DNA of 64,000 bases from Pseudomonadota bacterium (GCA_008501635.1 QQUJ01000018.1:1-64000), one strand, 5' to 3'. Counted from the first letter of the stretch, positions 20,316-31,648 are shown. The notes: generated from the sequence alone by a model not told the origin. Program-made: numbers and translations.

Positions 20316-20837
20316 GTGAAACACTGGTACATGTTGACGCTGGTCGGCGAGGATCGTCCCGGCATCGTCGCCAAAGTCACCGCTGCGCTGTTTGAGGGTG
20401 GTTGCAATCTGGGTGAAGCGTCGATGATGCGCCTCGGCGGCAGCTTTACCACCATGCTGATGGTCAACAGCGACGGCGCTGCGAAACAGGTGCAGACCAT
20501 GCTCGCCCCGGTGGTGGAGTCGCTGGGCTTGCACCTGCATATTGATGCCATTGCGGGGCAGTTGCACCAGCATGTTCTACCGGATGTGCGCATCACTGTC
20601 TCCGGCGCTGACCGGGCCGGCATCGTCGCCCAGGTGACCGGCGCCTTGGCCGGGGCCGGCCTGAATATTCTTGATCTGGAGTCTGACGTGGCGGGTACGG
20701 CCGAGTCGCCGATCTACATCATGCACATCGAAGGCGTTGCCACCGAGGGTGTGGGTGCACTCGAGTCAGCGGTGGACGTGATCGCCCGGGAGGGGGTCGA
20801 CATCAGCATCTCCTCCGTCGATACACTCATCGGTTAA
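20316..20837 (+). CDS. ACT-domain regulator, GcvR-like
   Basis: The 173-residue protein consists of two tandem ACT domains, about residues 4-80 (LVGEDRPGIVAKVTAALFE) and 92-170 (SGADRAGIVAQVTGALAGAGLNIL). This layout matches the glycine cleavage system regulator GcvR, which senses glycine and binds GcvA in E. coli. No GcvA or gcv operon is in the window, so the target is unknown. The GTG start has GAGGAG about ten bases upstream. The def gene starts four bases after its stop. Confidence 0.85.
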   Translation: MKHWYMLTLVGEDRPGIVAKVTAALFEGGCNLGEASMMRLGGSFTTMLMVNSDGAAKQVQTMLAPVVESLGLHLHIDAIAGQLHQHVLPDVRITVSGADRAGIVAQVTGALAGAGLNILDLESDVAGTAESPIYIMHIEGVATEGVGALESAVDVIAREGVDISISSVDTLIG

Positions 20838-20840
20838 GCG

Positions 20841-21380
20841 ATGGCGGTGCTTGATCTACTGGTGTATCCGGATGCGCGTCTGAAGCAGTTGTCGACACCG
20901 GTTGCAACCATCGATGACGAGTTGTGGAAGTTTGTCGCCGACCTCGAAGCAACCCTGCGCGCCGGCCCTGGCGGAGTGGGTATCGCGGCTCCGCAGGTGG
21001 GCCGTTTTCAACGCATTGCGATCGTCGATATTTCCGCCAGGCCAAAACTCAGGAATCACGGCCGCATGGTGCTGATCAATCCAGAGATCATCGAGTGGGA
21101 GGGCCTGGCCGTGGGCCGCGAAGGGTGTATGTCGGTACCCGATTACACCGGGAACGTGGTGCGCGCCGAGCGCATTGCGCTCCAGGCGCTGGACGAACGC
21201 GGCGAATTGCGCCACTACCGGATGGAGGGGTTCGAAGCGCGTGCCGTGCAGCACGAAATCGACCATCTCGATGGGTTGCTGTTTCTCGATCGCCTGGTCA
21301 GCCGCCGCAATGACCTGTTTCGCCGCAAGGTCTATCGGAAACCCAAGGTGCCGGTCAAAGCGGCCCACGGAGGACAATGA
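20841..21380 (+). CDS. def: peptide deformylase
   Basis: This metalloenzyme removes the N-formyl group from new proteins. All three conserved motifs are present in the 179-residue product: GVGIAAPQVG (46-54), EGCMS with metal ligand Cys96, and QHEIDH with His138, catalytic Glu139 and His142. It is located apart from fmt, which is its common neighbour elsewhere. Its stop overlaps the start of the MFS gene. Confidence 0.96.
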   Translation: MAVLDLLVYPDARLKQLSTPVATIDDELWKFVADLEATLRAGPGGVGIAAPQVGRFQRIAIVDISARPKLRNHGRMVLINPEIIEWEGLAVGREGCMSVPDYTGNVVRAERIALQALDERGELRHYRMEGFEARAVQHEIDHLDGLLFLDRLVSRRNDLFRRKVYRKPKVPVKAAHGGQ

Positions 21381-22684
21381 GCATCACCACCGGTTTGGTA
21401 GCCCGGCGCGAAATCTGGGCTTGGGCGAGCTTCGACTTTGCCAACTCCGGTTACACCACGGTGGTGCTGACCGCTGTCTACAACGCCTATTTTGTCGCCG
21501 TCATCGCGGGTCCCGCGGCCGGGTTTGCGCCCGGCCAGGGGACGCTGCTGTGGACGCTGGCCATCGGTACCGCCAACGGTTTGGCGTTGCTCACCGCGCC
21601 GTTGCTGGGGGCGCTGGCCGATCACGGTGCTCATAAAAAGCGGTTTCTCCTGATTGCGACGCTGGGGTGCGCCCTCTTTACCGCTGCCCTGGGATTGGCG
21701 GGGCCCGGCGAGGTGGGCTGGGCGGTGGCGCTGGTGATCGGTTCGGCGTTTATGTTTGCGGTAGGCGAGAATCTGATCGCCGCCTTTCTGCCCGAGATTG
21801 CCCCTCCCGAGCAGATGGGTCGCATCTCAGCTTTCGGGTGGGCGATCGGCTACGTTGGGGGCGTGCTGGTACTGGGCGCCTGTCTCGGCTATCTCTTCTG
21901 GGCCCGGGGGGCGGGGCACGGGGCCGAGCAGTACGTGCCGGTGATCCTGCTGATCGTCGCGGTCTGTTTTCTCGCGGCCGCCCTTCCGACCTTCCTCTGG
22001 CTACGCGAGCGTGCGGTGCCCGACACGTTGCGGCCGGAGCGGTTCGTGGTCTATTTCGGTGAAGGCTGGCGCCGTGTGGGCCGCACCCTGCACGAGAGGC
22101 ACCGGTTTCGCGATCTGTTCCGGTTTCTCTTCACGCTGGTGCTCTATCACTCGGGTATCGCGACCGTGGTGGTTCTGGCCGCCGTCTACGCACAGGAGGT
22201 GATGGGTTTCGAACAGAGCGAGACCATCGGGCTGATTCTGGTGGTCAACGTTACTGCGGCGGTCGGCGCCTTTGTCTTCGGGCGCGTGCAGGACCGGCTG
22301 GGTTCCCTGCCCACGCTCTCGCTCACGCTGGTGATCTGGATAGCCGCCACGGTACTCGCTTACGCCGGGACTAGCCGCGCCGGATTCTGGGTGGTTGCCA
22401 ATCTGGTGGGCATCGCGATGGGGGCGAGCCAGTCCGCCGGACGCGCCCTGATCGGACAATTCACCCCGCCGCGCCGCACCGCCGAGTTCTTCGGACTGTG
22501 GGGCCTTGCCGTCAAGCTCGCCGCGATAATCGGGCCGGTAAGCTACGGCGTGATCGGCTATCTGACCGGAGGCAATCACCGCCTGGCCATCCTCTCGACC
22601 GTGACCTTCTTCGTGCTCGGTCTGGTATCGCTGTGGGGGATCGATGAACAGCGCGGACGCGCCGCGGCGCGAGCAGATTCTTGA
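21377..22684 (+). CDS. MFS permease, UMF1/Atg22-like family
   Basis: The 435-residue protein has about twelve transmembrane segments. It carries the UMF1-family N-terminal signature EIWAWASFDFANSGYTTVV and the family's TAPLLGALADHGAHKKRFL loop. The Atg22/UMF1 class includes vacuolar amino-acid exporters in yeast; bacterial substrates are not known. It overlaps def at its start and the acyltransferase gene at its stop (TTGA), so the three genes form a coupled run. Confidence 0.87.
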   Translation: MSITTGLVARREIWAWASFDFANSGYTTVVLTAVYNAYFVAVIAGPAAGFAPGQGTLLWTLAIGTANGLALLTAPLLGALADHGAHKKRFLLIATLGCALFTAALGLAGPGEVGWAVALVIGSAFMFAVGENLIAAFLPEIAPPEQMGRISAFGWAIGYVGGVLVLGACLGYLFWARGAGHGAEQYVPVILLIVAVCFLAAALPTFLWLRERAVPDTLRPERFVVYFGEGWRRVGRTLHERHRFRDLFRFLFTLVLYHSGIATVVVLAAVYAQEVMGFEQSETIGLILVVNVTAAVGAFVFGRVQDRLGSLPTLSLTLVIWIAATVLAYAGTSRAGFWVVANLVGIAMGASQSAGRALIGQFTPPRRTAEFFGLWGLAVKLAAIIGPVSYGVIGYLTGGNHRLAILSTVTFFVLGLVSLWGIDEQRGRAAARADS

Positions 22685-23430
22685 GTCCAGTGGGTGTGCT
22701 GGTTGGCTTTGCGACGCTGGCCCTGCTGTGCCTTGGGCTGGCATGGATCGCGTTGCCGCGCTGGTTGCACCAGCTGGAATGTCGGGCGGGTACTGACTGG
22801 GGGGCGCGCGGGCTCAATCGCATCGACGGACTGATCCGGCTGTTTTGCCGGCGCTACCACCGGCTGCGTGCGGATACGGTGCCGTTGCCGAGTCACGGCG
22901 GTGCGATCGTCGTTGCCAACCACGTTTCCGGTCTTGATCCGCTGCTGTTGATTGCCTCCTCTCGACGCCCGTTGCGATTCATTATTGCGCGTGAACAGTA
23001 CCAACGGCTTGGGCTGCACTGGCTGTTCCGCTGGGGCGGCTGCATTCCCGTCGATCGCGCGGCGCGCCCGGAGCGCGCGTTGAGAGACGCGCTGCGGGCG
23101 TTGCGTTCCGGCGAGGTAGTCGCGCTCTTTCCCCACGGTGGTATCCATCTGGATCATGAACCGCACCGCAAACTGAAGGGGGGCGTCGCGGCATTGGCCC
23201 GCCTGACGGGGTGCCCGGTGGTGCCGCTGCGCATCGAGGGAGTGCGTGGACAGGGGTTTGTGGTCGCCGCCTTGTGGCTGCGCAGCAGAGCACGCCTACG
23301 GGCCTTTCCGTTACTGCAGTGCGAGGCGGGAGAGGAGCACGCGTTTCTGCATCGATTGGCGGGGCAGATCGAAGGACACTGGCAGCGCCAGCATCGTGGC
23401 CGGCCACCGCAGGGCACCCATGCCTCTTGA
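22681..23430 (+). CDS. PlsC-like lysophospholipid acyltransferase
   Basis: This 249-residue protein of the glycerol-phosphate acyltransferase superfamily has an N-terminal membrane helix (about 4-26) and the catalytic HX4D box His81-Asp86 (ANHVSGLDPLLL). It also has GGCIPVDR (block II) and a C-terminal PVVPLRIEG block. Block III is altered: FPHGG at 150-154 instead of the usual FPEGT. Its substrate is therefore uncertain (lysophosphatidate or another acyl acceptor). The TTG start overlaps the upstream MFS stop. The clpB heat-shock promoter overlaps its 3' end. Confidence 0.85.
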   Translation: MSPVGVLVGFATLALLCLGLAWIALPRWLHQLECRAGTDWGARGLNRIDGLIRLFCRRYHRLRADTVPLPSHGGAIVVANHVSGLDPLLLIASSRRPLRFIIAREQYQRLGLHWLFRWGGCIPVDRAARPERALRDALRALRSGEVVALFPHGGIHLDHEPHRKLKGGVAALARLTGCPVVPLRIEGVRGQGFVVAALWLRSRARLRAFPLLQCEAGEEHAFLHRLAGQIEGHWQRQHRGRPPQGTHAS

Positions 23431-23453
23431 ATTCAGGGCGTAAAGCCCTATCT
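23426..23453 (+). promoter_or_regulatory. sigma-32 heat-shock promoter of clpB
   Basis: CTTGAA at 23426-23431 and CCCTATCT at 23446-23453 are separated by 14 bases. This fits the E. coli heat-shock consensus (CTTGAAA, 11-16 bases, CCCCATnT) with seven of eight matches in the -10 box. The -35 element overlaps the stop codon of the acyltransferase gene. An inverted repeat agggc/gccct (23435-23439, 23445-23449) lies in the spacer. Confidence 0.85.
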
Positions 23454-23500
23454 GTAGAGTAGATTTCGGCGCACCGAACAGACGACAGAGGGTTTTACGG

Positions 23501-26092
<2,592 letters not shown>

Positions 26093-26100
26093 ACGCGCTG

Positions 26101-26140
26101 AAGGCTCGCCATGGTAGTGAAGAGCGTGGCGAGCCTTTTC
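26101..26140. terminator. bidirectional terminator between clpB and the HDOD gene
   Basis: A perfect 11-base-pair stem (26101-26111 with 26127-26137) is followed by TTT on the plus strand and AA-rich sequence on the other side. It sits in the 58-base gap between two convergent genes. Confidence 0.75.
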
Positions 26141-26150
26141 CAAAGGCTGG

Positions 26151-27359
26151 TTACTGGCCGCGCAGGCAGTGGCAGAACTCGTTGGTCCAGATCTGCGCTT
26201 CCAACTGCAGGCGCATCAGATCGAGTCCCTGCAGCGGCAGCGATACGTCGCTCCAGTCGGGCTTTCCATCCTCAGCGCTGATGACCCATTTCAGCAGCTC
26301 CCCGTAGGGGCCTTCGTGGACAAGCAAGGCGCGCACGATCTCTTCGTGGAGATTCAGCGGTGCTATGAACTGCTCCATCTCGCAATCGAAAAGTGCATCG
26401 AGCACCGAGAATAACCCTACCAGATAGTATTGCGGTGCATTGGGACGCTTCAATGCCTGTGCAAGCGTCTCGGCGAGGTGTGCCCGGTAGGCGCCGAGTG
26501 GCAGGATTTCCCGGGGACGGAAATCCACCGAGTTCATTACGATGACGGTGGCCCAGTTCTTTATGCGTTGCAGGCCAAAGAAATTCACACCGTGGTGGAT
26601 GGACTCCACGCGACTGGGTGAAACGAAGAACGCGGAGTTGAGGAGTTTCAGCAGTTTGTAGGTCAATGTTGTATCGCAACTGATGATTCGTTCGACGTCG
26701 TTGACGTCGACGTCGGGATTTTGCAGTTGGGCGAGCAGGCGCAACGATCCAACCTGGCTTGCCGGAAGCGAGCGCTGCGCTTTGACCTCGGGACGTTTCC
26801 AGAACCGGCCGGAGAACCACGTCGTGGAAGGGTTCTCGACGCAGCCCTGAAACTCTTCCCGGGTATCGATCTGGGTCGACCATAAAGGCGCATGTGCTGG
26901 AGAACCTGTGGTGTCTGACGCGGAGGTTTTCCCCTTGACTGCCCAGAATTTCGGTTTCAACTCCATCTCGCCCGGTCCGGTTCCACGGTCCAGGATGTAT
27001 TCAAAACCTTGTTGAGCGAGCGTGGCAAGGGATCCGCGATAGTCGTCAATTGCGGTTTTGCCACCTTTGATACGCAGAATCTTTGTGGGCAGAGGCCAGG
27101 GCAGGTCGAGCAGTGCGTCCAGGGACTGCGCAGGTACATCCACAACGGTCGGTAGTGTCCCGAAAACCGGGTCTTCGGTTACCTCGTTGAGCAGCCGCAA
27201 ACCCTGTTCGAGCGCCGCGGGTGTGAATGGCGATTGTGGATCGCATGATAGAAAAGTGAGCGCTGTTGCAACCATCTCCAACTCCCGGTTGAAGATGGGC
27301 TCCCTGCGAAGGACGCCGCACGATGGAATATTCTCTTGTGATTCGCCCATGTTGGCCAC
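26151..27359 (-). CDS. EAL-HDOD (YuxH/CdgJ-type) signalling protein with degenerate EAL domain
   Basis: The 402-residue protein begins with the YuxH-type entry motif REPIFNRELEMVATALTF. This leads into an EAL-fold domain (about 18-180) that lacks a recognisable EAL tripeptide and the metal-binding residues, so it is unlikely to cleave cyclic-di-GMP. An HDOD domain follows (about 190-400), with LLAQLQNPDVDVNDVERIISCDTTLTYKLLKLLNSAFF and IHHGVNFFGLQRIKNW. Related proteins such as Vibrio CdgJ affect motility and adhesion. It lies alone, convergent with clpB and next to sugar-precursor genes. Confidence 0.85.
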   Translation of the reverse strand: MANMGESQENIPSCGVLRREPIFNRELEMVATALTFLSCDPQSPFTPAALEQGLRLLNEVTEDPVFGTLPTVVDVPAQSLDALLDLPWPLPTKILRIKGGKTAIDDYRGSLATLAQQGFEYILDRGTGPGEMELKPKFWAVKGKTSASDTTGSPAHAPLWSTQIDTREEFQGCVENPSTTWFSGRFWKRPEVKAQRSLPASQVGSLRLLAQLQNPDVDVNDVERIISCDTTLTYKLLKLLNSAFFVSPSRVESIHHGVNFFGLQRIKNWATVIVMNSVDFRPREILPLGAYRAHLAETLAQALKRPNAPQYYLVGLFSVLDALFDCEMEQFIAPLNLHEEIVRALLVHEGPYGELLKWVISAEDGKPDWSDVSLPLQGLDLMRLQLEAQIWTNEFCHCLRGQ

Positions 27360-27467
27360 AGTGATCGAGGAGTGTTGGGGGAGGTATACCGCAAAGGGAT
27401 GGACGTTTCCACTGTGTGGATCACTTGGCTGGGGATTGTTCTTCGCCAGGTGCTTGCGCCGACCTAC

Positions 27468-28478
27468 TTAACTGTTGCCGTAATAGTCCAGATACCAGTC
27501 GACAAATGCCTTGATGCCGGCCTCGACCTGTGTGTCGGGCTTGAAGCCGACACCCGCCTCCAGGGCGGTGGTATCCGCGAGCGTCGCAGGAACATCCCCA
27601 GGCTGCATGGGCAGCAAATCCAGTTGAGCCTTTTTGCCCAAGCATTTCTCCAGTGTCTCGATGTAGTGCATCAGCGACACCGACTGGTTGTTGCCGATAT
27701 TGAATACGCGCCATGGCGCGTAGCTGGTGGCCGGATCGGGCGCGTCACTCGACCACTCGGGATTGGCAGCGGCGGTGCTGTCGATGGTGCGAACGATACC
27801 TTCGACGATGTCGTCGATGTAGGTGAAGTCGCGTACCATCTGGCCGCGGTTGAAAACCGGAATGGGTTCGCCGGCCAGGATACCTTTGGTGAATTTGAAC
27901 AGGGCCATGTCGGGTCGTCCCCAAGGCCCGTAAACGGTAAAGAAGCGCAACCCGGTGCTGGGCAGCTTGAAGAGGTGAGCATAGCTGTGTGCCATCACTT
28001 CATTGGCTTTTTTGGTGGCGGCGTAGAGCGATACCTGGTGATTGCAGCCGTCGTGTTCGGAAAACGGCTGCTGGGTGTTGGCACCATACACGGAGCTGGT
28101 GGAGGCGTAGACCAGGTGTTCGACCGCAGTGTGTCGGCAACCCTCAAGAATATTTCCAAAGCCGACAAGATTGCTATCGATGTAGGCGTAGGGGTTCTCG
28201 ATCGAGTAACGCACCCCGGCCTGTGCTGCGAGATGCATCACGCGATCGAAGCGCTCTGCCGCGAACAACCTGGCCATTCCTTCACGGTCTTCGATATCGA
28301 GTTTGACGAAACGGAACCGATCATTGCCGGCCAGGCGCTTGAGTCGGGTCTCCTTCAAAGAGACGTCGTAATAGTCGTTCAGGTTGTCGAGGCCGACGAC
28401 CTCGTCGCCACGCTCGACAAGGCGCAGAGACAGGGCGTTACCGATGAAACCTGCCGCGCCGGTGATCAGTATCTTCAT
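27468..28478 (-). CDS. UDP-glucuronate 4-epimerase-like SDR enzyme
   Basis: This 336-residue extended SDR has the NAD-binding [11 protein letters not shown] motif (about 7-17), YxxxK as YAATKKANE (about 148), and the sequence [18 protein letters not shown], typical of CapI/Gla UDP-glucuronate 4-epimerases. These interconvert UDP-glucuronate and UDP-galacturonate for capsule or exopolysaccharide. UDP-N-acetyl-uronate is also possible given the TviB-type dehydrogenase immediately upstream on the same strand (27-base gap), which should supply its substrate. Confidence 0.88.
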   Translation of the reverse strand: MKILITGAAGFIGNALSLRLVERGDEVVGLDNLNDYYDVSLKETRLKRLAGNDRFRFVKLDIEDREGMARLFAAERFDRVMHLAAQAGVRYSIENPYAYIDSNLVGFGNILEGCRHTAVEHLVYASTSSVYGANTQQPFSEHDGCNHQVSLYAATKKANEVMAHSYAHLFKLPSTGLRFFTVYGPWGRPDMALFKFTKGILAGEPIPVFNRGQMVRDFTYIDDIVEGIVRTIDSTAAANPEWSSDAPDPATSYAPWRVFNIGNNQSVSLMHYIETLEKCLGKKAQLDLLPMQPGDVPATLADTTALEAGVGFKPDTQVEAGIKAFVDWYLDYYGNS

Positions 28479-28505
28479 AGCGATAATCTCAATTTTGATC
28501 GGGGA

Positions 28506-29786
28506 TCAGAGGCGCCACACCGAAAAACCCATCTGCTCAAGGGCCTCGCGGTCAAGGGCGGATTTGACATCGACAAAGGCAGCCGGACTTGCTGCTAAAG
28601 CCTGAAAATCGGACAGCGGTAGCTGCAGGTAGTGTGCGTGAGCGACACACAGCACGATGGCCTGCAGATCTTTCAGATCCTCCCATTTCGCAAGTTGCAG
28701 CCCGTACTCGTGCTGTACCTCGTGTGGGTCGGCCATGGGATCGTGGACCAGGACATTGACGCCAAAAGACTGCAGCTCCTCCACGACGTCTATGACACGG
28801 GAGTTGCGCGTATCGGGGCAGTTCTCTTTGAATGTTACCCCGAGTACCGCAATTCGCGAGTCCTTGACGCAGTGCCCGTTTTTTATGACCTGCTTGATCG
28901 CCTGTTCAGCAACGAACTTGCCCATGCTGTCGTTGATATGCCGGCCGGCCAGAATCACCTGCGGGTGATAGCCCACCATCTCGGCCTTGTGCGTCAAATA
29001 GTAGGGATCGACCCCGATGCAGTGTCCGCCAACCAGCCCCGGACGGAAGGGCAGAAAGTTCCATTTGGTGCCTGCTGCCTGCAGCACCTCCGTGGTATCG
29101 AGGTCCAGTTTGCTAAAGATGAGCGCCAATTCATTCATCAGGGCGATGTTGAGATCACGCTGGGTGTTCTCAATGACCTTGGCCGCCTCGGCCACTTTGA
29201 TGCTGGATGCACGATGTACGCCCGCGGTGACGACCTGCTCGTAAAGCTGCGCAACCTTTTCCAGGGTTGCCGCATCGTCACCCGATACCACTTTAACAAT
29301 CGTCTCGAGGCGGTGCTCCTGGTCGCCCGGATTGATGCGCTCGGGTGAATAACCGACATGGAAGTCTTCCATCCAGCGCAACCCTGAATTCTGTTCCAGC
29401 ACCGGGACGCAGATCTCCTCCGTTGCGCCTGGATAGACGGTGGACTCATAGATGACCGTGGCGCCGCGGCGCATATGCTGGCCCACGGTGCGGCTGGCCG
29501 CTATCAGAGGAGAGAAGTCGGGTTGATGGGCGCTGCCGATAGGGGTGGGCACCGCTACGATAATGAGTTCAGCCTCGCTGAGTATCGCCGGGTCGGTCGA
29601 GCAGCGCAGCCGCTTTGCCGCACGCAGCGACTCCTCGCTCACCTCTCCGGTAGGGTCGCAATAGCGCAGATAGCTTTCGACCTTGGCGGTGTTGGGATCA
29701 AAACCCACGGTGGGGCGAAGCTTGCCGAGCGCGACCGCCAAAGGCAGCCCTACATAGCCGAGACCAACGACGGCAACGGTTTCCAT
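28506..29786 (-). CDS. tviB: nucleotide-sugar 6-dehydrogenase, TviB/WbpO type
   Basis: The 426-residue NAD enzyme oxidises a UDP-hexose at C6 to the uronate. It has the Rossmann motif VGLGYVGLPLAVALG near the N-terminus, YESTVYPGATEE, AEAAKVIENTQRDLNIALMNEL, and the catalytic cysteine in GGHCIGVDPYYLTHK. The pattern follows Salmonella TviB, a UDP-N-acetylglucosamine dehydrogenase of Vi antigen synthesis, rather than Ugd. Substrate assignment is by resemblance only. The downstream epimerase completes a two-step pathway. A GAGAGGAA ribosome-binding site precedes ATG 29786. Confidence 0.9.
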   Translation of the reverse strand: METVAVVGLGYVGLPLAVALGKLRPTVGFDPNTAKVESYLRYCDPTGEVSEESLRAAKRLRCSTDPAILSEAELIIVAVPTPIGSAHQPDFSPLIAASRTVGQHMRRGATVIYESTVYPGATEEICVPVLEQNSGLRWMEDFHVGYSPERINPGDQEHRLETIVKVVSGDDAATLEKVAQLYEQVVTAGVHRASSIKVAEAAKVIENTQRDLNIALMNELALIFSKLDLDTTEVLQAAGTKWNFLPFRPGLVGGHCIGVDPYYLTHKAEMVGYHPQVILAGRHINDSMGKFVAEQAIKQVIKNGHCVKDSRIAVLGVTFKENCPDTRNSRVIDVVEELQSFGVNVLVHDPMADPHEVQHEYGLQLAKWEDLKDLQAIVLCVAHAHYLQLPLSDFQALAASPAAFVDVKSALDREALEQMGFSVWRL

Positions 29787-29899
29787 GGCGAATAATTCCT
29801 CTCCAGCATCGTTTTCAAAGGCTCTTTAGAGTTGGAGACTGAAGGAACGTAATGTTTTTTCCAGCCTCGCTTTTCGAGCGGTTTCTACAAAGAGCGGCG

Positions 29900-29908
29900 A
29901 TTATAGCA
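29900..29908 (-). promoter_or_regulatory. extended -10 promoter of the tviB-epimerase operon
   Basis: On the minus strand the sequence reads TGcTATAAT (29908 down to 29900), a perfect extended -10 element. The best -35 candidate at 17-base spacing is GATGTT (29928-29923), which is poor, as is usual for extended -10 promoters. The predicted start near 29893 leaves a leader of about 105 bases before tviB. Confidence 0.6.
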
Positions 29909-30158
29909 ACTGGGATGCAGAAAACATCGGTGAATACACCTGTGATCAATCAGTTTGTCTGATGCCAGCTGCCACTTGGCTAATGGTCAGATCGTTTAAA
30001 CAGCAAGATTTTGGGCAGGGTAGAGAACGGTTCTTGTATCGTCAGTCAAGATTAGATACGTTCGACTGGCTCAGGGCCTGTTAACACTATGCGGATGCCC
30101 GGTGTTGGCCCTCTTGATGAGACCAGACAAAACGCAGGGTCGATCAGCGGGAGTTAGT
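29909..30158. other. intergenic region between tviB and the unknown protein gene
   Basis: Apart from the tviB promoter at its left edge, this divergent AT-rich spacer shows no gene. Sequence at 30061-30089 (ttcgactggctcagggcc, then tgttaacacta) has the look of a transposon-end or dispersed-repeat fragment, but no partner repeat is present in the window. Confidence 0.35.
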
Positions 30159-30536
30159 GTGGAAGACGACAATCTCGAACCCTCAGGCGCGGATCTTCAG
30201 CTGGAAGCCGAGATTCCGAAGCCGCGCGCGCGGAGCGGCAAGCGCTTGCCCGCCGAGGGCCCCGTGGTGATTCAACCTTTGCAGTGGTTGCTCGAGGATC
30301 GTCGTCCGGAAGGTTATGTCCAGACGACGGATTTGCGACTGCGGGCCAAGGCGCTGGGCGTGCGTTATCAGGATGTCATCCCCCCCTACTTGCGCCGCCC
30401 GTGGCGAGGATTGCTGAAAAAGGCCAAAACCCGCGGTTTGACTGAGGCCGAGTGCCGCCGGGTCAGTGAGTACTCCATCATCATTGCGCATAAATTGCGT
30501 AAAGCTATCGAACTGCGAACACCGCCCAAGGAGTAG
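30159..30536 (+). CDS. hypothetical basic protein, not recognised
   Basis: I do not recognise this family. From GTG 30159, with GGGAG at 30149-30153, the product is 125 residues; upstream starts at 30102 and 30117 are possible. The first 30 residues are polar and low-complexity. The rest is basic and probably helical, with no signal peptide or membrane segment. Distinctive blocks are IQPLQWLLEDRRPEGYVQ, DVIPPYLRRPWRGLLKKA and a C-terminal YSIIIAHKLRKAIEL helix. Codon use matches the neighbouring genes, which favours a real gene. It is convergent with galE. Confidence 0.6.
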   Translation: MEDDNLEPSGADLQLEAEIPKPRARSGKRLPAEGPVVIQPLQWLLEDRRPEGYVQTTDLRLRAKALGVRYQDVIPPYLRRPWRGLLKKAKTRGLTEAECRRVSEYSIIIAHKLRKAIELRTPPKE

Positions 30537-30550
30537 CGGCGCAAAGCGTA

Positions 30551-31537
30551 TCAGTCGGTGTTCAGTTTCTTCTCCCAGGCCAGCGATGTGCGGACGATGG
30601 TTTCCAGCGAGTCGTAGCGGGGAGACCAACCCAGGACCTTTCGCACCCGATTGGCTTTCGCGACCAGTGTAGCGGGGTCACCTGCACGCCGCGGTTGTTC
30701 ATTGACGGGTAAGGCGTGCCCCGCGACTTTTTCGACCATCCCAATCACTTCGCGCACGCTGTAGCCGTGACCGTAGCCGCAGTTCAACGTCGTGGAGAGC
30801 CCTCCTTTACGAAGATAGTCCACAGCCTTGAGATGGGCGTCGGCAAGATCCTCGACATGGATATAGTCCCGTACGCCGGTTCCGTCCGGGGTTGCGTAGT
30901 CGGTACCGAAGACCGCCAACTGCTTGCGTTTGCCTACGGCCGCTTCGCAGGCGACTTTGACCAGCAGAGTGGCCTTGGGCGTCGACTGTCCGATACGGGC
31001 CTGAGGATCGCAACCTGCAACATTGAAGTAGCGCAGCGCGACGTAGCGCAGATCGGTGGCCGCAGCGAGGTCACGCAGCATCCATTCGCTCATTAGTTTC
31101 GAGGTGCCGTAGGGGTTGATGGGAGCGGTGGGGGAACTTTCTTCCGCGAGCCCGTCGGGCGGTATGCCGTAGACCGCGGCGGTGGAGGAGAAAACAAAGT
31201 GGCTCACACCGGTTTCGCTGCAGCACTGCAGGAGGTTGCGGGTCGAACAGGTGTTGTTGCCGTAATACTTGAGTGGATCGGCGACGGATTCGGGAACGAT
31301 GGTATGCGCGGCGAAGTGCAGTACGGTTTCGACATCGTGCTCACGCAGAAGTCTCAGTACCGTTGCTCGATCGCCGGTATCACCGACAATCAGTTCGCCA
31401 TGCAGCACGGCATCGCGCCGGCCGGTCGACAGATTGTCGAGAATAACCAACCGTTCGCCGCGTTCCCCCAATTGCCTGACCACATGACTGCCGATGTAGC
31501 CGGCACCACCTGTGACTAGAATACCGCGCTGCCCCAC
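30551..31537 (-). CDS. galE: UDP-glucose 4-epimerase
   Basis: GalE interconverts UDP-glucose and UDP-galactose. The product is 328 residues from GTG 31537, with TGGAGYIGSH (about 8-17), STAAVYGIP, and YxxxK as YGTSKLMSE. The GTG is chosen because GAGGAG lies six bases upstream; the open frame continues 21 codons further with no homology. It belongs to the nucleotide-sugar block and is divergent from manC across 134 bases. Confidence 0.93.
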   Translation of the reverse strand: MGQRGILVTGGAGYIGSHVVRQLGERGERLVILDNLSTGRRDAVLHGELIVGDTGDRATVLRLLREHDVETVLHFAAHTIVPESVADPLKYYGNNTCSTRNLLQCCSETGVSHFVFSSTAAVYGIPPDGLAEESSPTAPINPYGTSKLMSEWMLRDLAAATDLRYVALRYFNVAGCDPQARIGQSTPKATLLVKVACEAAVGKRKQLAVFGTDYATPDGTGVRDYIHVEDLADAHLKAVDYLRKGGLSTTLNCGYGHGYSVREVIGMVEKVAGHALPVNEQPRRAGDPATLVAKANRVRKVLGWSPRYDSLETIVRTSLAWEKKLNTD

Positions 31538-31620
31538 GTGTCGCTCCTCTCCAGGATCGCGGTTCAAGCGCCGCGAGCGCCCGAGTGTAACCCAGGCCAT
31601 CCGGCAGGCGCGACCCTGGT

Positions 31621-31648
31621 TATAATGGCGTTGGCTCCACTGGAGCCA
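31621..31648 (+). promoter_or_regulatory. -10 element and dyad in the manC leader
   Basis: A perfect TATAAT lies at 31621-31626 but without a convincing -35 box. Immediately downstream, tggctcc (31632-31638) and ggagcca (31642-31648) form a perfect seven-base-pair hairpin with a three-base loop. This lies at or just after the predicted start point, a position suited to an operator or a leader hairpin. Confidence 0.4.

Noticed and set aside
30061-30089. Possible insertion-sequence end (gggcctgttaacacta)
   Set aside because: There is no matching inverted partner, no target duplication and no transposase remnant in the window.
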